Assembly: GCA_947579605.1 (NCBI GenBank)
Contig: OX388312.1
Coordinates: 24,699,313-24,763,312 of the forward strand
Length of the DNA: 64,000 nucleotides
Direction of reading: 5' to 3'
DNA from: Athripsodes cinereus
Lineage: Eukaryota; Arthropoda; Insecta; Trichoptera; Leptoceridae
Shown: one piece after another, positions 1 to 12,250 of the stretch
Position numbering within the stretch: the stretch's first letter is position 1
How the letters are laid out: each line of letters begins with the position of its first letter
Position numbers and translations under genes: made by a program
Notes under the pieces: model-generated
Seen by the model: only the letters and a program-made list of their open reading frames with translations
Database searches by the model: none
Told to the model about the DNA's origin: nothing

Positions 1-138
1 TTAAGATTTTATATGTTTTAATGAAATGTTGAAGGCACTAAAAATTGAATCGACTTATCGACCAAAATTTCTAGTACATAAACAAATAGAATTTTTCATG
101 AAGTTCAAAAACGTAGTGAGATAACTTCACGTATTGTT

Positions 139-257
139 CGTCGGTAGCCTGGAAGTAGAGTCTCAGCCTCGTGAACAAGGGGTCCGTGGTTCGATACCAG
201 ATGCCGGCAAACTCCCCTTTCACGACACAAGCTTTTAGTAGCTTACTGTGAAAGGTG
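139..257 (+). repeat. tRNA-derived SINE-like head with tail hairpin
   Basis: A tRNA-like segment (139-210) has an A-box-like stretch around GGTAGCCTGGAAG and a near-consensus pol III B box, GGTTCGATACC, at 188-198. It ends in GCCGGCA. The cloverleaf is not convincing enough for a functional tRNA, so a tRNA-derived SINE or tRNA relic is more likely. The following sequence holds an 8-bp inverted repeat, CCTTTCAC (216-223) with GTGAAAGG (248-255), which would form a stem with a 24-base loop. No coding potential. Confidence 0.5.
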
Positions 258-299
258 TGTAAGGTTGTATTTGAGTTTATAACAAACAAAACCCAGATA

Positions 300-1140
300 T
301 ATCTTTTAAAAAAAAATCTTGTATAAAAATAAGTTATATTACTGCGTTTTTGAACTTACTGAATTAATTTATAGAATAATTATTCAAATTGCATGTATTT
401 TTCACGAGAAAATGATGAATTCATTGACTATCGGTTATTCTTTTTCTAAACCTACGAAACGATAAATCTGAATACTAAATACTAGATCTAAAGTCTAAAT
501 GTTCTCTCTAAAAAAAACTAGGTATTATCCAGAGTCTTTGATTTGAATTCCAGAATAGTTTGAACTTAATCGCTGTCTAATAGGGTAAGTATTAAATGTA
601 CCGATCTAAGAACGTGAGTACCAACAATGAAATGAATAACACAATCATTCCAAATTTAAAACACGAAAAAAAGAACGCGCAGGTACCAACACTTTAATAA
701 ATAATATAATACAACCAACAGGTCAAGAGAAGTCGTCGAATAATGGAGACTAAACAAGAGTAAGGGAAAAAATATATAAAACGAGCGAGAGGAACAATAA
801 AAAAAGCATCAACTACGTAACACTAAATTATAATATGAAAATGAAAAAAAGAAGGGAAAAAAGTCCGAAGTGCCGACTTCACACAACGGAACACAAATTC
901 GTCACAGTATCAACGAACAGAGTAGTATTGAGGCCTACAGGGTGATTACAAAATGTTTTACAAGATATTATTGTATGATGGTAATATTAAACCGACAAAA
1001 CGGTGAAATCTTAATTTATTTTGCAATACCCATATTATTTGATAGGAAGTCTTTGTTTTATTTGAACTAAAAAAAGACGACGTTTAATTTATTTCAATAT
1101 AAAATCTATTTTCACATAATTTGTTTTTAGAATAGGTATA
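300..1140. other. Unassigned AT-rich intergenic DNA
   Basis: Very AT-rich sequence with short A-runs. I see no convincing coding region, RNA gene or repeat. A short open frame at 870-1070 has no recognisable motif and looks like chance. Confidence 0.5.
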
Positions 1141-1164
1141 TCATTGAGATTTTTCACTATTTTC

Positions 1165-1375
1165 TGCGAAAGTTTTCACCCAGCGAATAATTGGTATCCA
1201 ACTGATTCCCGAATATTTTTGAGTGATATTTTACATTTTAAATTCAGCGATGATATTTGCTACCAATCCTAAATGTCTAAATTTCTCAAGGCTTACATGT
1301 TTATTACACGCAGCATGTCTGCTGGCTACCCCACTTGTGGGATATGCCGTAATGGTGTAGAAGTAGTAGTAATAT
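1165..1375 (+). repeat. Interspersed repeat family A, diverged copy
   Basis: Contains the family core (a match to AATTCAGCGATGAGGTTTGC, then ..CCTGAATGTCT) and the 3' block TGCTGGCTACCCCACTTGTG followed by GGATATGCCGTAATGG. It ends in the trinucleotide tail GTAGAAGTAGTAGTA. At least eleven other segments in the window share this order of blocks in either orientation, which defines a dispersed family of about 300-350 bp. The simple-repeat tail and absence of coding capacity suggest a SINE or other non-autonomous retroposon. Confidence 0.65.
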
Positions 1376-1659
1376 ATGATTTTTTTCAATTTAATACATA
1401 TCTAAATTTGTTTTAATTTATATAAATTACGGGTTAACTGGAAGGTTTGTATTACAACAAGTCCGCCCTTTGACTGTTAATTGTTGGTTTATTGTTTTAT
1501 ACTTTTGATATTAATATTATTTTTCTTTTCAGTTTTCTATCAATTGTGTGATCAATAAAGATCTATTGATAACAAAAAAAACATTCATATGATGGATGAA
1601 TCTCACAGCTCCATATTTAGGCAAAATATATAATCTTCATTTAATTCTAATACTCATTC

Positions 1660-1860
1660 TTCTTGAAGTGGAGTAGTCAGCAGACTGAATGCATCTAATA
1701 AATACATGTGATGATGAAAAAAAGAATAATGCAACAAACTGGCAGAGAAATAGACAATGTAATCTACAGCACCAGAATGCCAGATGAATTAAAAAATATA
1801 ATGGTCATACATAAAAAATACATTCAAGATAAGTGGCAAACCTAATCGCTTAGATAATTG
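1660..1860 (-). repeat. Interspersed repeat family A, degenerate copy
   Basis: Fragments in the expected reverse order: AAGTGGAGTAGTCAGCAGAC (3' block) and CATTCAAGATAAGTGGCAAA followed by CCTAATCGCT (core). Unrelated sequence separates them, so this is an old or interrupted copy. Its boundaries are uncertain. Confidence 0.4.
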
Positions 1861-1869
1861 TAGATTTTA

Positions 1870-4800
1870 GATACCTTTATTGTAAATTTATTAAGAAAAT
1901 AAACGACCAAATTGTCAATTTGTGATAATTTCCCGAGAGAGGTCGAGTCTAAAGTTTGTACCCACTAAATATTCAAACATCATGCATCGGACTTTAATCA
2001 TGCACCCCGTCAAAAATGATTACATAAAAATATTTTTGTAACATTTATACTTCCAATACATTATGACGTGTTATCAACACAAATAATATGCATATTATTA
2101 ATGATATTATATAAAATGAGTCCATACAAAGTTGCAGCATTATAATGTTGTTATCCTTATATAAAATCAAAACATTTTAATATCGGTAATGTTTAAGAAT
2201 CGGACACGGTATGAATTTATAATTCATTGAATATTATACAATATATTTTTCTCGTTCACATTAAGTGAGTTGTATATTATATTATGTTACTGGTATATAT
2301 TCATGGGTATGTATTTGCGTTTGTGAGGAATTTCTTCCTTCGCTATAAGGTACTTTGCAGGAGTTATGCATACATAAAATAACACATAAATAAATGAATA
2401 CATTAGTAAATATAAGTATATTTTGTGATTTGTATAGTAAGTATAAATATTTCATCATAGACGAGTGAGATTGTACATAAGAGGCTCAAATTAACCTTCA
2501 AATACTCTGGAATTAAGCAAACCGCTTAGATCAGTAATGGAATTCGAATCGCAAATTTATTTTTCTAGCCTTTGTTTTTTAGAACAAATCGTGAAAGACA
2601 ACTCATTAAAAAAAACCTTGTGAAAAGTGTAAAAAAGTTAAATAAATTTCATGTGAAATTTGAGTTTAGGACAAACATTTAAAACGAATTCAAATTTAGA
2701 ATATTCCACAGTCCGATTGCATCTTCAGTTCTCAACACCAAACAAGTACGGAGAGGAATCTTAAATATTACTTATAGTAAGTTTACTGGTATCACTGAGT
2801 TAAGTAGGTATGTAGGTACCTACCCTTGTCTCGTATTATGACGTTTTTGAAATTGGAAAACGTTCCATCATTCAAAATGAGCTCTGTATAACAAAACGTT
2901 CAGAGTAATGGGTTCAAAGGACAGGAGGTTAAACAATCGGTTATTTTATCAAACCATAGAAAATTAATTTTATTATACAAAATAATATTTTATTATTAGT
3001 ATTGTATACATTGCATTCCGTTTTATTTATGAAATACCTATTATGTGCTGTATAATAATAGTAATACAAAGCACGAAGTGAAATTTTCTATTGCATTTGA
3101 CATTTTGTGGAATTCACTTTGGTGATATCATGACGGAAAGCCTGTATTGTTTAAATATTTGTAAAGTAACCTTATCATAGTAGAACACAGTAGAATATGA
3201 ATTAATATCACGGTTTAATACATAACATACTAAGTAATTTCTGAACTCTTGACTAAAAATATAGAGAAATTGTATAAAAAAGGAATATGGGAAGTAAATT
3301 TACCACGTTTATTTTATTCAGCAATACAGTTATGAATATTTTATAATGAAAAAAATATTTTTACTCATTTTTCTTTTTGATTATTTAAATTATTTTTCAT
3401 TATTGTGAGTATGATGCGTATTTCGTTAATGCCCTAAATCTTATATTTTCCATATAAACCCACACTTTTTTGTACGGAAAACAATACGATAACATAAATT
3501 ACATACACAAAAAAGACTTTTAGAACACGTTCAAGAAAGCCACGCTCGTTATTTTAGTGTATTTTATACTGAACAAGTATTTTAGTCTTCGTCAGGTATT
3601 TTTATCTTCGAATCGTTCATAGAAATCAATTCCTAGGACGAATACATTGAAAAACCAGATACGATCATATAAAAAAACTTACATCATACACAATATAAAA
3701 ACTACCACTTCTCACTATGTACACAAGATACTTGGAATAATATTAAAGTTCTGATAGTTTTATGTACATTTACTTGTATGTATTTTTGCAATGATTTGAT
3801 TACTTCTTAGACCTTTTGACCTGTGTGTATATGGAGGCTAACACCTCTGAAAAACATTACAGTCTAATCAAACACATTTACCATTATAATTTAACATTTT
3901 ATTCCATGACAAGTGATTGAAAGTTCATAGTACAAACGTAATATCGATAAACATGATGTGTAAATATTATTATAACCAGCCAATATTAAAGTAGATAGTC
4001 AATAATAATATTTAGCATTGAACAACTGTCTTAGTAGTGAAGAATATTTTCCCATAAAAATATTTATTGGTTTTACAGACTCAATAATAGTCAAACTTAT
4101 GATATCATTGCACACAACATTTAATTATAATAAATGACCAGCCAATGCTGCTTCGAGTATCAACGTCCACGTGCATCATCGAGGGTTTCGGATTTTTTCC
4201 AGACGGGATTATGGATTATCTAATAAACAAATCACACCCATAGTTTCGTTTTACACTATGTCTTTAGAATCGAGATGGTGTGGTAAAGACGATAGACGAT
4301 TCTTGTGCTATTTACGCATTTTACTATCCCCTTTATGGTCAGATTGGATATTGAAAGGATCATTATTTCCATGGTGTCTATTATGATTCTAATAAGAAAA
4401 TAAAGTTTTTGGATGCGTACCTCAATAGCTTTGAGGCATTTATTACAATATGCATTTTGATTGATCTACTCGAGATGAAATAGAAATTTGCACAATTTTA
4501 TGAGTAAAAACTGTACGAAAGCTTGACGGTAGAGTTATGAGATATTGGACTGGTATCATTACGTTTTAATTACGTAAGCATGTTGTTCTGAAAATATGAA
4601 TTTGTTTATAAAAAAAAACATAGATTCATTCGTTTTCAATAAAACCTACTGTAGTTATAGCATCATTTTAAGTTAAACCTCAAATCGTAATAAGTTTATC
4701 AAGATTTTCATTTTCATACAAGAGAAACGAATTGGAATATACTGATTCTGGACAATAAAAATCAAATACAAGCAAGTAGGTACTCACCAATTATTAATTA

Positions 4801-6790
4801 TTACAAATAATAACATAACATATTATTACAGTTTCTATTTGAGAGCAGTGCCACAGTATTTTCTTATGTCACTCAACAGAGAACTGAGCCTCAAGGCACG
4901 AACATTATGGTCAACATAATTCATCGCACAATCATCATACCGCACGATATAATATAATATTATTATACTCTAAGAATATGCAAATGTGTAGCTTTAGAAT
5001 TTGCATCGATGTGATGAGGAATTTACATAAATTTATGGAAAGCTAACGACTCTTTGAAAATCCTATACTTTATGAGCTTACTAATAAAATTTGAATCGAA
5101 TAATATTTCGCACTAGAAATGACTTAATAAAAGATGTTCTTCATAATTTTGGATGAAAATATAGCTACCATGATGAGAAGTATTTGATTTGTTTATTTGA
5201 AACTCTCTACCATAAGAAGATTTTGAGGAAAATTAACAGAAGCCACAATGATATATACCTATATAAAAACATACATAATATTCTCTATTGGTCATAAATA
5301 TTTGGAGGACTCCGAAAGCAAAAAATGGAAGATCTTTTCTGCTCTATAAATTCAATAGTGCCACATTTCATTTGCAAATTATTTGTGTGAGATAAACCGT
5401 GTAGAGTAAAATAAATCGAATCTCTGTAATACCTATCTATGTACGTGTCTACTAACTTGTACTCGGAAAATATTACGTAGGTACAATAATTGTAAAAGTA
5501 ATATTGTTTTCTATGAAAGCAATCGGCAACACGTTTCAAATCTCAAAACGTTTGATATTTTGACACCTTATTTATTTATTATGCAACATTTCTGTCTTAT
5601 TAAATAGAAATATTAATTTATTCTTTTGCTGTACTACATACTTGCAGTGAACGTAAATGAGTAAAAAATCTAAAGTTAATTTTAAGCTACGAATTTTTAA
5701 TAAGTTTTCGGATGATCTTTGCTCTAGGTCTAAAAGTCATGGTTCATAAGATATAATAAGTGAGAGTTTTAAGCAAACCGTAAATTTACTTAAGATATTA
5801 TTAAAGAAAAAAGTTAATTTTGAATGAATCATTAATTATTATTCATTTTTTGTTTATACGCGTCACAAAAAAAAAATCAAGACGATGCACCTGTTCGGAA
5901 GTGTTCATCTTTGTACATTTAGTCATTTTAAAATAAATGAAATAAAATATAGCAAAATAAATAAAATTTAAATACCTATATATTGTAAATGTGATACACT
6001 CGTGTGCATTCGAAGCTCCTAAAAAATACGATTATTTTTATTTTTGGATAAAAAGTACAAAACAGACAACAACTATAAATATGGTTTACAAAAATAAATA
6101 TAACTCGTTCATAGCTTAGCTGTCATCCACAAACATGTACCACAGTTAAGTCAATTATTTAAATATCGCACGTTCCGCTCGTTCATCTGTTCTCACTAGC
6201 ATATCGCACAAGCAGCATTAGCACATTAACCCATAAAATTAAAATCTTCAAGTTGGCTAAGGAAATGCCACCCGTTTCTATTTTCACATTTCATTATACA
6301 CTGTTGATTAAAGAAGTATCAGCTAGGTACGATATTCACATACTAATATAACAATATTGGAAACAATAGAGTACTTGGCATAGACATCTACAATAAAATG
6401 TTATTAAATTTAGGATATGACAATAAGCATAACGACGTACAATTTACACTAAGTGACTGGAGATAAAATAATACAAATAAGATTACGTAATGTAAAATGC
6501 ATTTAATTGAATCATTTATGAGACATTGACTATCTATTCTGTTGTGTATTATAATAATATAAATGACGTTATTTTATCTTTTGAATTGTGATTGGTTTGG
6601 TTTAATTTGAATCTGGATTTTGTATCTCTTTAATGTCTTGAATTTATTCATTTTAAAAAAACTGTAACAATATCTGATTGATAATGACCTGATAAGTCGA
6701 AAGACGTCTCTCTCACGATTTATAATCTATAGTAGAAAGAAACATTTGTTTCAATTTACCTAATTATGGAATTCTACTACGTGTGCATCG
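1870..6790. other. Long unassigned AT-rich intergenic tract
   Basis: About 4.9 kb with no supported gene. Short open frames (for example 4171-4386 and 5285-5539) lack motifs and follow local base composition. No tRNA, large inverted repeat or transposon relic could be recognised. Confidence 0.5.
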
Positions 6791-6818
6791 ACGCAATCCA
6801 TAAATAATGAAAACTGTT

Positions 6819-7458
6819 TCATCATCATCATCATCATCGCCCTCAACGCTCCACTAAGGAGCACAGGGCAGAAACCAGACTCCTCCATTCAGAGCGTCTC
6901 TGTGCCAATTGCGACACCTCTTTCCACGACATTCCTTGCGCTCTGATATCGTTGTCATAGGAACGGTGTATTGTGAAAGAGGGACGCCGGACGAGGGAAG
7001 AACAGTGCTCTTTTTGGCCAACTATCATTAGGCATTCTCAAAGCATTACCCTGTATGAATGTAATGTATGAATGTTGGGAATGGAAGGCGACTGAGCGAG
7101 TGTATTGTTGTAAGTTTAGTAAGTAAGTTAAACTAAAATTTATGTTTGTTATAAGTTATTTTTAAGGTATAATTATAACTTTATAAAATTAAATAAATAA
7201 ATAAATAAATGTCCCAGCCAGGACCATCGTCTCTCCTGTATTACGGAGATTACAGGTCTCTGCTGGGTGCGCCGGCGCACAGCATCATTTGTAACATGTT
7301 CATATCATCTGACATCCAAAATCCTTCTAAGACACTTGTTTTCAAAGCTAAGTATCTTCCGCTCTTGAGCCTTGGTTAAGTGCCAAGACTCGCAGCCATA
7401 TAGAAGGATTGGGATGATGCACGCATTGAACAAGCGACATTTTGTCCTGATGCTGAAT
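6819..7458 (-). mobile_element. 5'-truncated LINE 3' end with GAT tail, interrupted
   Basis: Read on the minus strand this is the C-terminal part of a non-LTR retrotransposon ORF2 and its 3' end, closing with a (GAT)n tail that appears here as (ATC)n at 6819-6838. The same family occurs at 35514-35979 and 29307-29502. The frame contains the family peptides LYGCESWHLTKAQ and IHRSYDNDIRAQGMSW, but it is broken by an insertion near 7043-7210 and by point changes. The upstream RT catalytic domain and endonuclease are missing, so the copy cannot be autonomous. The right boundary was placed where similarity to the coding frame fades. Confidence 0.8.
7043..7208 (+). mobile_element. LINE 3' terminal fragment nested in the GAT-tailed LINE
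   Basis: This segment interrupts a LINE whose uninterrupted form is seen at 35514-35979, where the CTCAAAACATGTCCCAG stretch is continuous. It ends in the tetranucleotide tail AAATAAATAAATAAAT, as expected for the 3' end of a plus-strand non-LTR element. No coding region remains and no clear target duplication is visible. Confidence 0.6.
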
Positions 7459-7634
7459 TATATTATTACATGATAATTATGTTATTTTAAGAGTACTGCA
7501 GTTGTATTTAAAATCTACAAAATATTATATATGGTATTCCTCCGTTAATAAGGTATCTCACTCTTTTCTATAAGCTTTGTCTGTTAATGGCAAGCATTCT
7601 AAAAATATCATGTATGTATAAATCATTTAACATC

Positions 7635-7765
7635 TTTATTTCAGCGATGAGGTATGACACGCTTCCTGAGTGTCTTATTTTATATGACACAAAGAGGATG
7701 TCCTGTATGATCATTACACACAGCTAGTCCGCTGGATACCTCAATATAATGGCATAGATTTTATG
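7635..7765 (+). repeat. Interspersed repeat family A, degenerate copy
   Basis: Matches the family core weakly: TTTCAGCGATGAGGTATGAC and CCTGAGTGTCTTATTTTAT, then a diverged 3' block around GCTAGTCCGCTGGATACC and ATGGCATAG. No tail is preserved. Confidence 0.45.
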
Positions 7766-8280
7766 TAAAAAAAATGTACCCGAAACACAATTTTATTGAA
7801 GTAGGTATATATTTATTTTTCTTAAAATATTCTGACTGAGCTATTAAACAGATCGAATTTGGTTCATTCAGCGACGTACAATAACGAGAAATAAATTGGC
7901 AAAATTTTCTTTTTTACCGTTGAGACGAAATCCTACAAAACTTCATGGTCAATCATGTATATTATAATAGTGAAGTTAATATCATCCGAGATGATAAAGC
8001 GTAAGGCGTATTACCTACGTGTTGCTAATCTATCTATGTATCTACGTAGTTGTGTATGTACATTCAAAGTAATAGTAAGTACTTAAGTAGTACATTCTTC
8101 GTTTAGTTTTTTTATGTTATTATTTGGAGTCAGACCATTTGTATGAGAAGAACACAATAGCATCACTGTGTTGTTACCACGCACGTAAAAGGTATTCGCT
8201 GTTACTGTACTGCTTGATTGCATTTCGTGCGATCACTAAGTAACGTCCAAATCATTAGAAACAAGGTACCTATTCCCTAA

Positions 8281-8727
<447 letters not shown>

Positions 8728-9240
8728 TACATAATAAACGGCTGTATCAGCCTTTACAAATAATACAAATAAAAAGGAACAGTCAAGAGAAATAATGCAT
8801 AAAGAGAAAAACAATACCTAACTCTTAAATAGAACACATTATTTCATATAATAATCATTTAAGTATCCACAAGACAAAAAATGCTATTAGGCCACTAACA
8901 ATGAGATTCTCCTTCTTCTGCAAGTGTTTTGTCAAGTCCTCCCGACGACAGTGATCATTCTGGCATCGGCTTCGCGATCTTGTGATGTACGCAACAACTC
9001 CTCCAAAAAAACTCTCATTTTGGTCCAGTCACGTAAATTGCACAGCCACGGAATCTGTTTTCTGCCTTCTATTTTGCCTGTCATAAGCGTCCGCAGGAGG
9101 TCGTACTTTCTCCCGCATAATACATGAACCAGATAAAAGATTTTACGCATTTTGACATCCAGCAAGAATTTTCTGCCCTTTCAAGCTTTTCTAAGCACTT
9201 TGAATACGAAGCACGTTACAAATGCTTCCAAACGACCTTA
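8728..9240 (-). mobile_element. LINE ORF2 C-terminal fragment and 3' UTR
   Basis: The minus-strand frame at 8932-9165 contains RKYDLLRTLMTGKIEGRKQI, WLCNLRDWTKM and, a little further on, ELLRTSQDREADARMI. This resembles the end of many insect non-LTR ORF2 proteins, where a K-I-E-G-R/K motif precedes a W-L-N-L block close to the stop. The rest of the element is absent, so this is a 5'-truncated copy. The sequence between the frame and the TTTA array is its 3' UTR. The exact clade cannot be stated. Confidence 0.7.
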
Positions 9241-9384
9241 GAAAAAATTTCAATGTAAAGATTAAAGAGCACACGTGAAATTAAACGTTTTCCTCCAAAA
9301 CTAATTTGTTCAAAGGTTGCTTTTATTGTTTTGAAGTAACATAATAACCTAGAAAATTATTTCTTGAAATGTTTCGTTTTTATT

Positions 9385-9550
9385 TTATTTATTTATTCAT
9401 TCTTTACTGTACATGGATTACAAACAATTACATAAAAGGTATACATTCAAATTAAATACAATCAATATACAGAGAGCGAGTTTATTGCAAAGGCGCGATC
9501 TCTTCCAACTAACCCAAATTTTGTGGAAAAATCACTGCAAGAATCCATTT
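9385..9550 (-). mobile_element. LINE 3' UTR fragment (same family as 38.6 kb)
   Basis: On the minus strand it reads GTTGGAAGAGATCGCGCCTT, then TGCAATAAACTCGCTCTCTG, then TGTAATCCATGTACAGTAAA, and ends in an ATAAATAAA tail. A plus-strand segment at 38637-38752 has the same order of blocks. Both are 3' ends of one non-LTR family with a TAAA-type tail. No coding sequence remains. Confidence 0.65.
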
Positions 9551-9599
9551 AAGAATCTTTAACCTTGCTTTGAATACCTCCGTATTATATAATTTTATT

Positions 9600-10080
9600 A
9601 TTACTTTACAACTTACTATAATTTTATTCTTTGTATGTGAAATTAATTTGTAATATGTACCTACCTATTTATGATACTTTGCTTTGACTTAAAGAATTAA
9701 AACTTTAGTAAATATTTCCTCACGTAATTTCAAATGGTAAAAAGTTTCACATTCCGAAGCTCTGCTTTATGCTTCCACAATATATTTATATTCTTGAGTT
9801 TTTTGTTAATATAATGGTGTTGTAGTAATTACTGTACAATGAACTTAGCAGCGTCTGGAGGATATTATACAAATACCTCACATCTATTGAAGTACCTACT
9901 TGGACAACATTAGGTTAGGTTACAAATAACGACAATGATTCTAGCACACCAATAAATTATTCACCATACACTTGATAACTTTCTACTGTTTGGCAAAACG
10001 TAGCTTCGCAAATGTCCAGTTTTCAAATCAAAATTAGAACGTCGAATTCTAAAAATGCAGTAATATAATCAAATTTTCTA
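9600..10080. other. Unassigned AT-rich DNA
   Basis: No gene or repeat recognised. A short TTAGGTTAGGTTA word occurs at 9909-9921 but is too short to be treated as telomeric repeat. Confidence 0.5.
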
Positions 10081-10108
10081 CCGTCCCAGAACTGTTTGTA
10101 TTACAATT

Positions 10109-10354
10109 GCGGCGTACAGACAGCTGGATGCGAACATCAAGCATCAAGCAAAAATCTTAAATCTTTCGGCGACAATTCGGAGCATTCTCCGAAGAAATAT
10201 TCAAATGAATGCCTTCGTTACGTCTCATGGATGGGTAACGAAGGCATTCATTCGAATATTTCTTCGGAGAATGCTCTGAATTGACGCCGAAAAATTTAAG
10301 ATTTTTGCTTGATGCTTGATGATTGACGTTCGCATCCAGCTGTCTGTACGCCGC
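10109..10354. repeat. Long foldback: 113/120-bp inverted arms, 13-nt loop
   Basis: The left arm (10109-10221) and right arm (10235-10354) are reverse complements with four mismatches and one 7-nt indel, separated by a 13-nt loop (10222-10234). The indel is a change in copy number of a heptamer: ATCAAGC occurs twice on the left (10136-10149), while the right has two copies plus a third variant unit (10307-10327). The arms begin with GCGGCGTACAGACAGCTGG. A transcript from either strand would form a nearly perfect stem of more than 100 bp. It may be a foldback or MITE-type transposon, or a hairpin-RNA source. ACAATT occurs at both edges, but offset by five bases on the right, so a target duplication is unproven. 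Confidence 0.92.
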
Positions 10355-10359
10355 CAATG

Positions 10360-12080
10360 ACAATTTCCTATGTGAGTAATCGCTGAATAGGTACTATTAA
10401 TTATATACTCGTAAATCATCAAGCATATATCTGCCCAGTACAAACATGATTTCTACCGGGTGATCTTCAACGTCGGGGGGGGGGGGGGGCTCAACAAGAC
10501 ACGTAAAGAAGAAGAAATCATCAATACAGTGACATATTACTACTATATTTTTAGTACTTGAAATGCGGTAGTGTCGACAATACTTATGAAGTTTTGTCAT
10601 TTTGTTTAATTACTAGATAAGCTCGAAAAAACAGGGGTTAGCAGTGTACTGTCGCATTGTTAGTAGAATTAAATTAAATTATATTTTAGAAATAATTCTA
10701 ACTACCTACACCTATATAGTGTAGAAAGTTAGAAGTTTTTCAATTTTCTCTTACACTGACCACGAAACCTAATACTAGACAAACATAAATAGGTACCTAC
10801 CGGCAGTAATAGAATCTAAGGTTAAAGCACTTAATAGTGTCTACATTAGTTACAGAGTACCGTAATGACTTTGAAATAGGTACCCGAGCATATTTGCTAA
10901 TTCAATATTAAGTTACATAAAACTTCTTGTATCAACATACCTCCCTGTACTAACAACATTGCCATACCACAATAATAAGATGTTAAAAGTGATGTGTTAA
11001 ACTATTCATAAATAAAGTTTAGTTAGTACCTACTAACTTAGTACCGGTAGGTAATATGATATTAATGTAATATGATTGTAATGTGACAAGTATTCAGCAT
11101 TAGCACTAACGTGGACATAAAATATACTATAAAGTATTATTGCTGATGCTTTCAAAAGCTTTTCAAACCATTTCCTTTTTGAAGAGAAAGCAAATAGTCC
11201 TTACAAAATGTACAATGTCTTCAATGGTAATTTTCCGTGACTAATTTGTCCATATATTATTTTAATATTTATAATAATCTTTGCAAGAATCGGACGTGAT
11301 AAAATGTTAAGTTGTTCAAAGTTTTCATAGAAGAGAGACGCTTGAATATTACTTATTTAACGTGGAAAATGCCATCTAATGTACCATTTCTTCCAGTAAA
11401 AAATATCACCTAAAGTTATACTTATACGATTCTTAATCAGTGTCATTCTTGGTTCAATGAACCATTTGACATTAATACGGTTTTTAATTTGTAATATTTA
11501 ATTTTCATTATAACCTTCATGGTTTTTTCTCTTTATTTTTGTGTCATAATTTATAAGACCAATATTTTCCTCGTTTACTCCTTATTTCCTCCCTCTTAGT
11601 ATGCACAAAATTAACATAATTTATTGTTTTTTATTTTCATTAAATGGCTTGCTTTATTATAAATATATGTGCCTACTTACTTTTACATATATTATTTTTA
11701 ATCGTTTGAAAATTTTCTATTTTAATATATTTCTTTTTTCTGTTATTTGAAACTATTTATTAGATTATTATTTAATATTTCTCTTTGTGCATGTACAATA
11801 TTGTAAGAGTATTTTTATGGATTATATATTTTAATGTTATAATAGGGTTGACTGGAAGGTGTTGCTTACCAGCAAGCCCACCTTTTGGTCAAAAATACTA
11901 ACTTTTTATTCTACTTTCTGATCAACAAAGATTTGTCCAAGAAGTTATCTTCTTCCATTGGTAGTATAGGCGTTAAACTTTTTCACGTTTTTAACACACC
12001 CAATTCTCTCTATATTCTGTGCATTGGCGAGATGTTCATAATTATTATGGAATAAATGCTATGTATATCTGTAGGTAAGG
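10360..12080. other. Unassigned AT-rich DNA with a G15 run
   Basis: Contains a homopolymer of 15 G at 10475-10489. Otherwise it is AT-rich without a supported gene, and the open frames around 10400-10600 have no motif. Confidence 0.5.
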
Positions 12081-12087
12081 TATTTAT

Positions 12088-12250
12088 ACTACAACTACTA
12101 CTATTATACCATCACGGCATATCCCACAAGTGGGGTAGCCAGCGGACCAGCTGCATATAAAACATGCAAGCTGACTTCTCCGTGCCAATATAAAATTAAG
12201 ACATTCAGGATGGGTGGCAAACCTCATCGCCGAATTTAATTATATAATTT
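12088..12250 (-). repeat. Interspersed repeat family A copy
   Basis: One of the clearest copies. On the plus strand it runs from the tail (ACTACTACTATTATACC) through CATCACGGCATATCCCACAA and GTGGGGTAGCCAGCGGACCA to the core GACATTCAGGATGGGTGGCA then AACCTCATCGCCGAATTTAA. It lacks the 5' third of the family. Confidence 0.75.

Noticed and set aside
4171..4386. Possible small gene
   Set aside because: No motif, no neighbouring exon and composition like background.
9909..9921. Interstitial telomeric repeat (TTAGG)
   Set aside because: Only two to three units; expected by chance in AT-rich DNA of this length.
10096..10443. Matching small proteins on both strands
   Set aside because: The shared peptide is a consequence of the inverted arms of the foldback, not of two genes.
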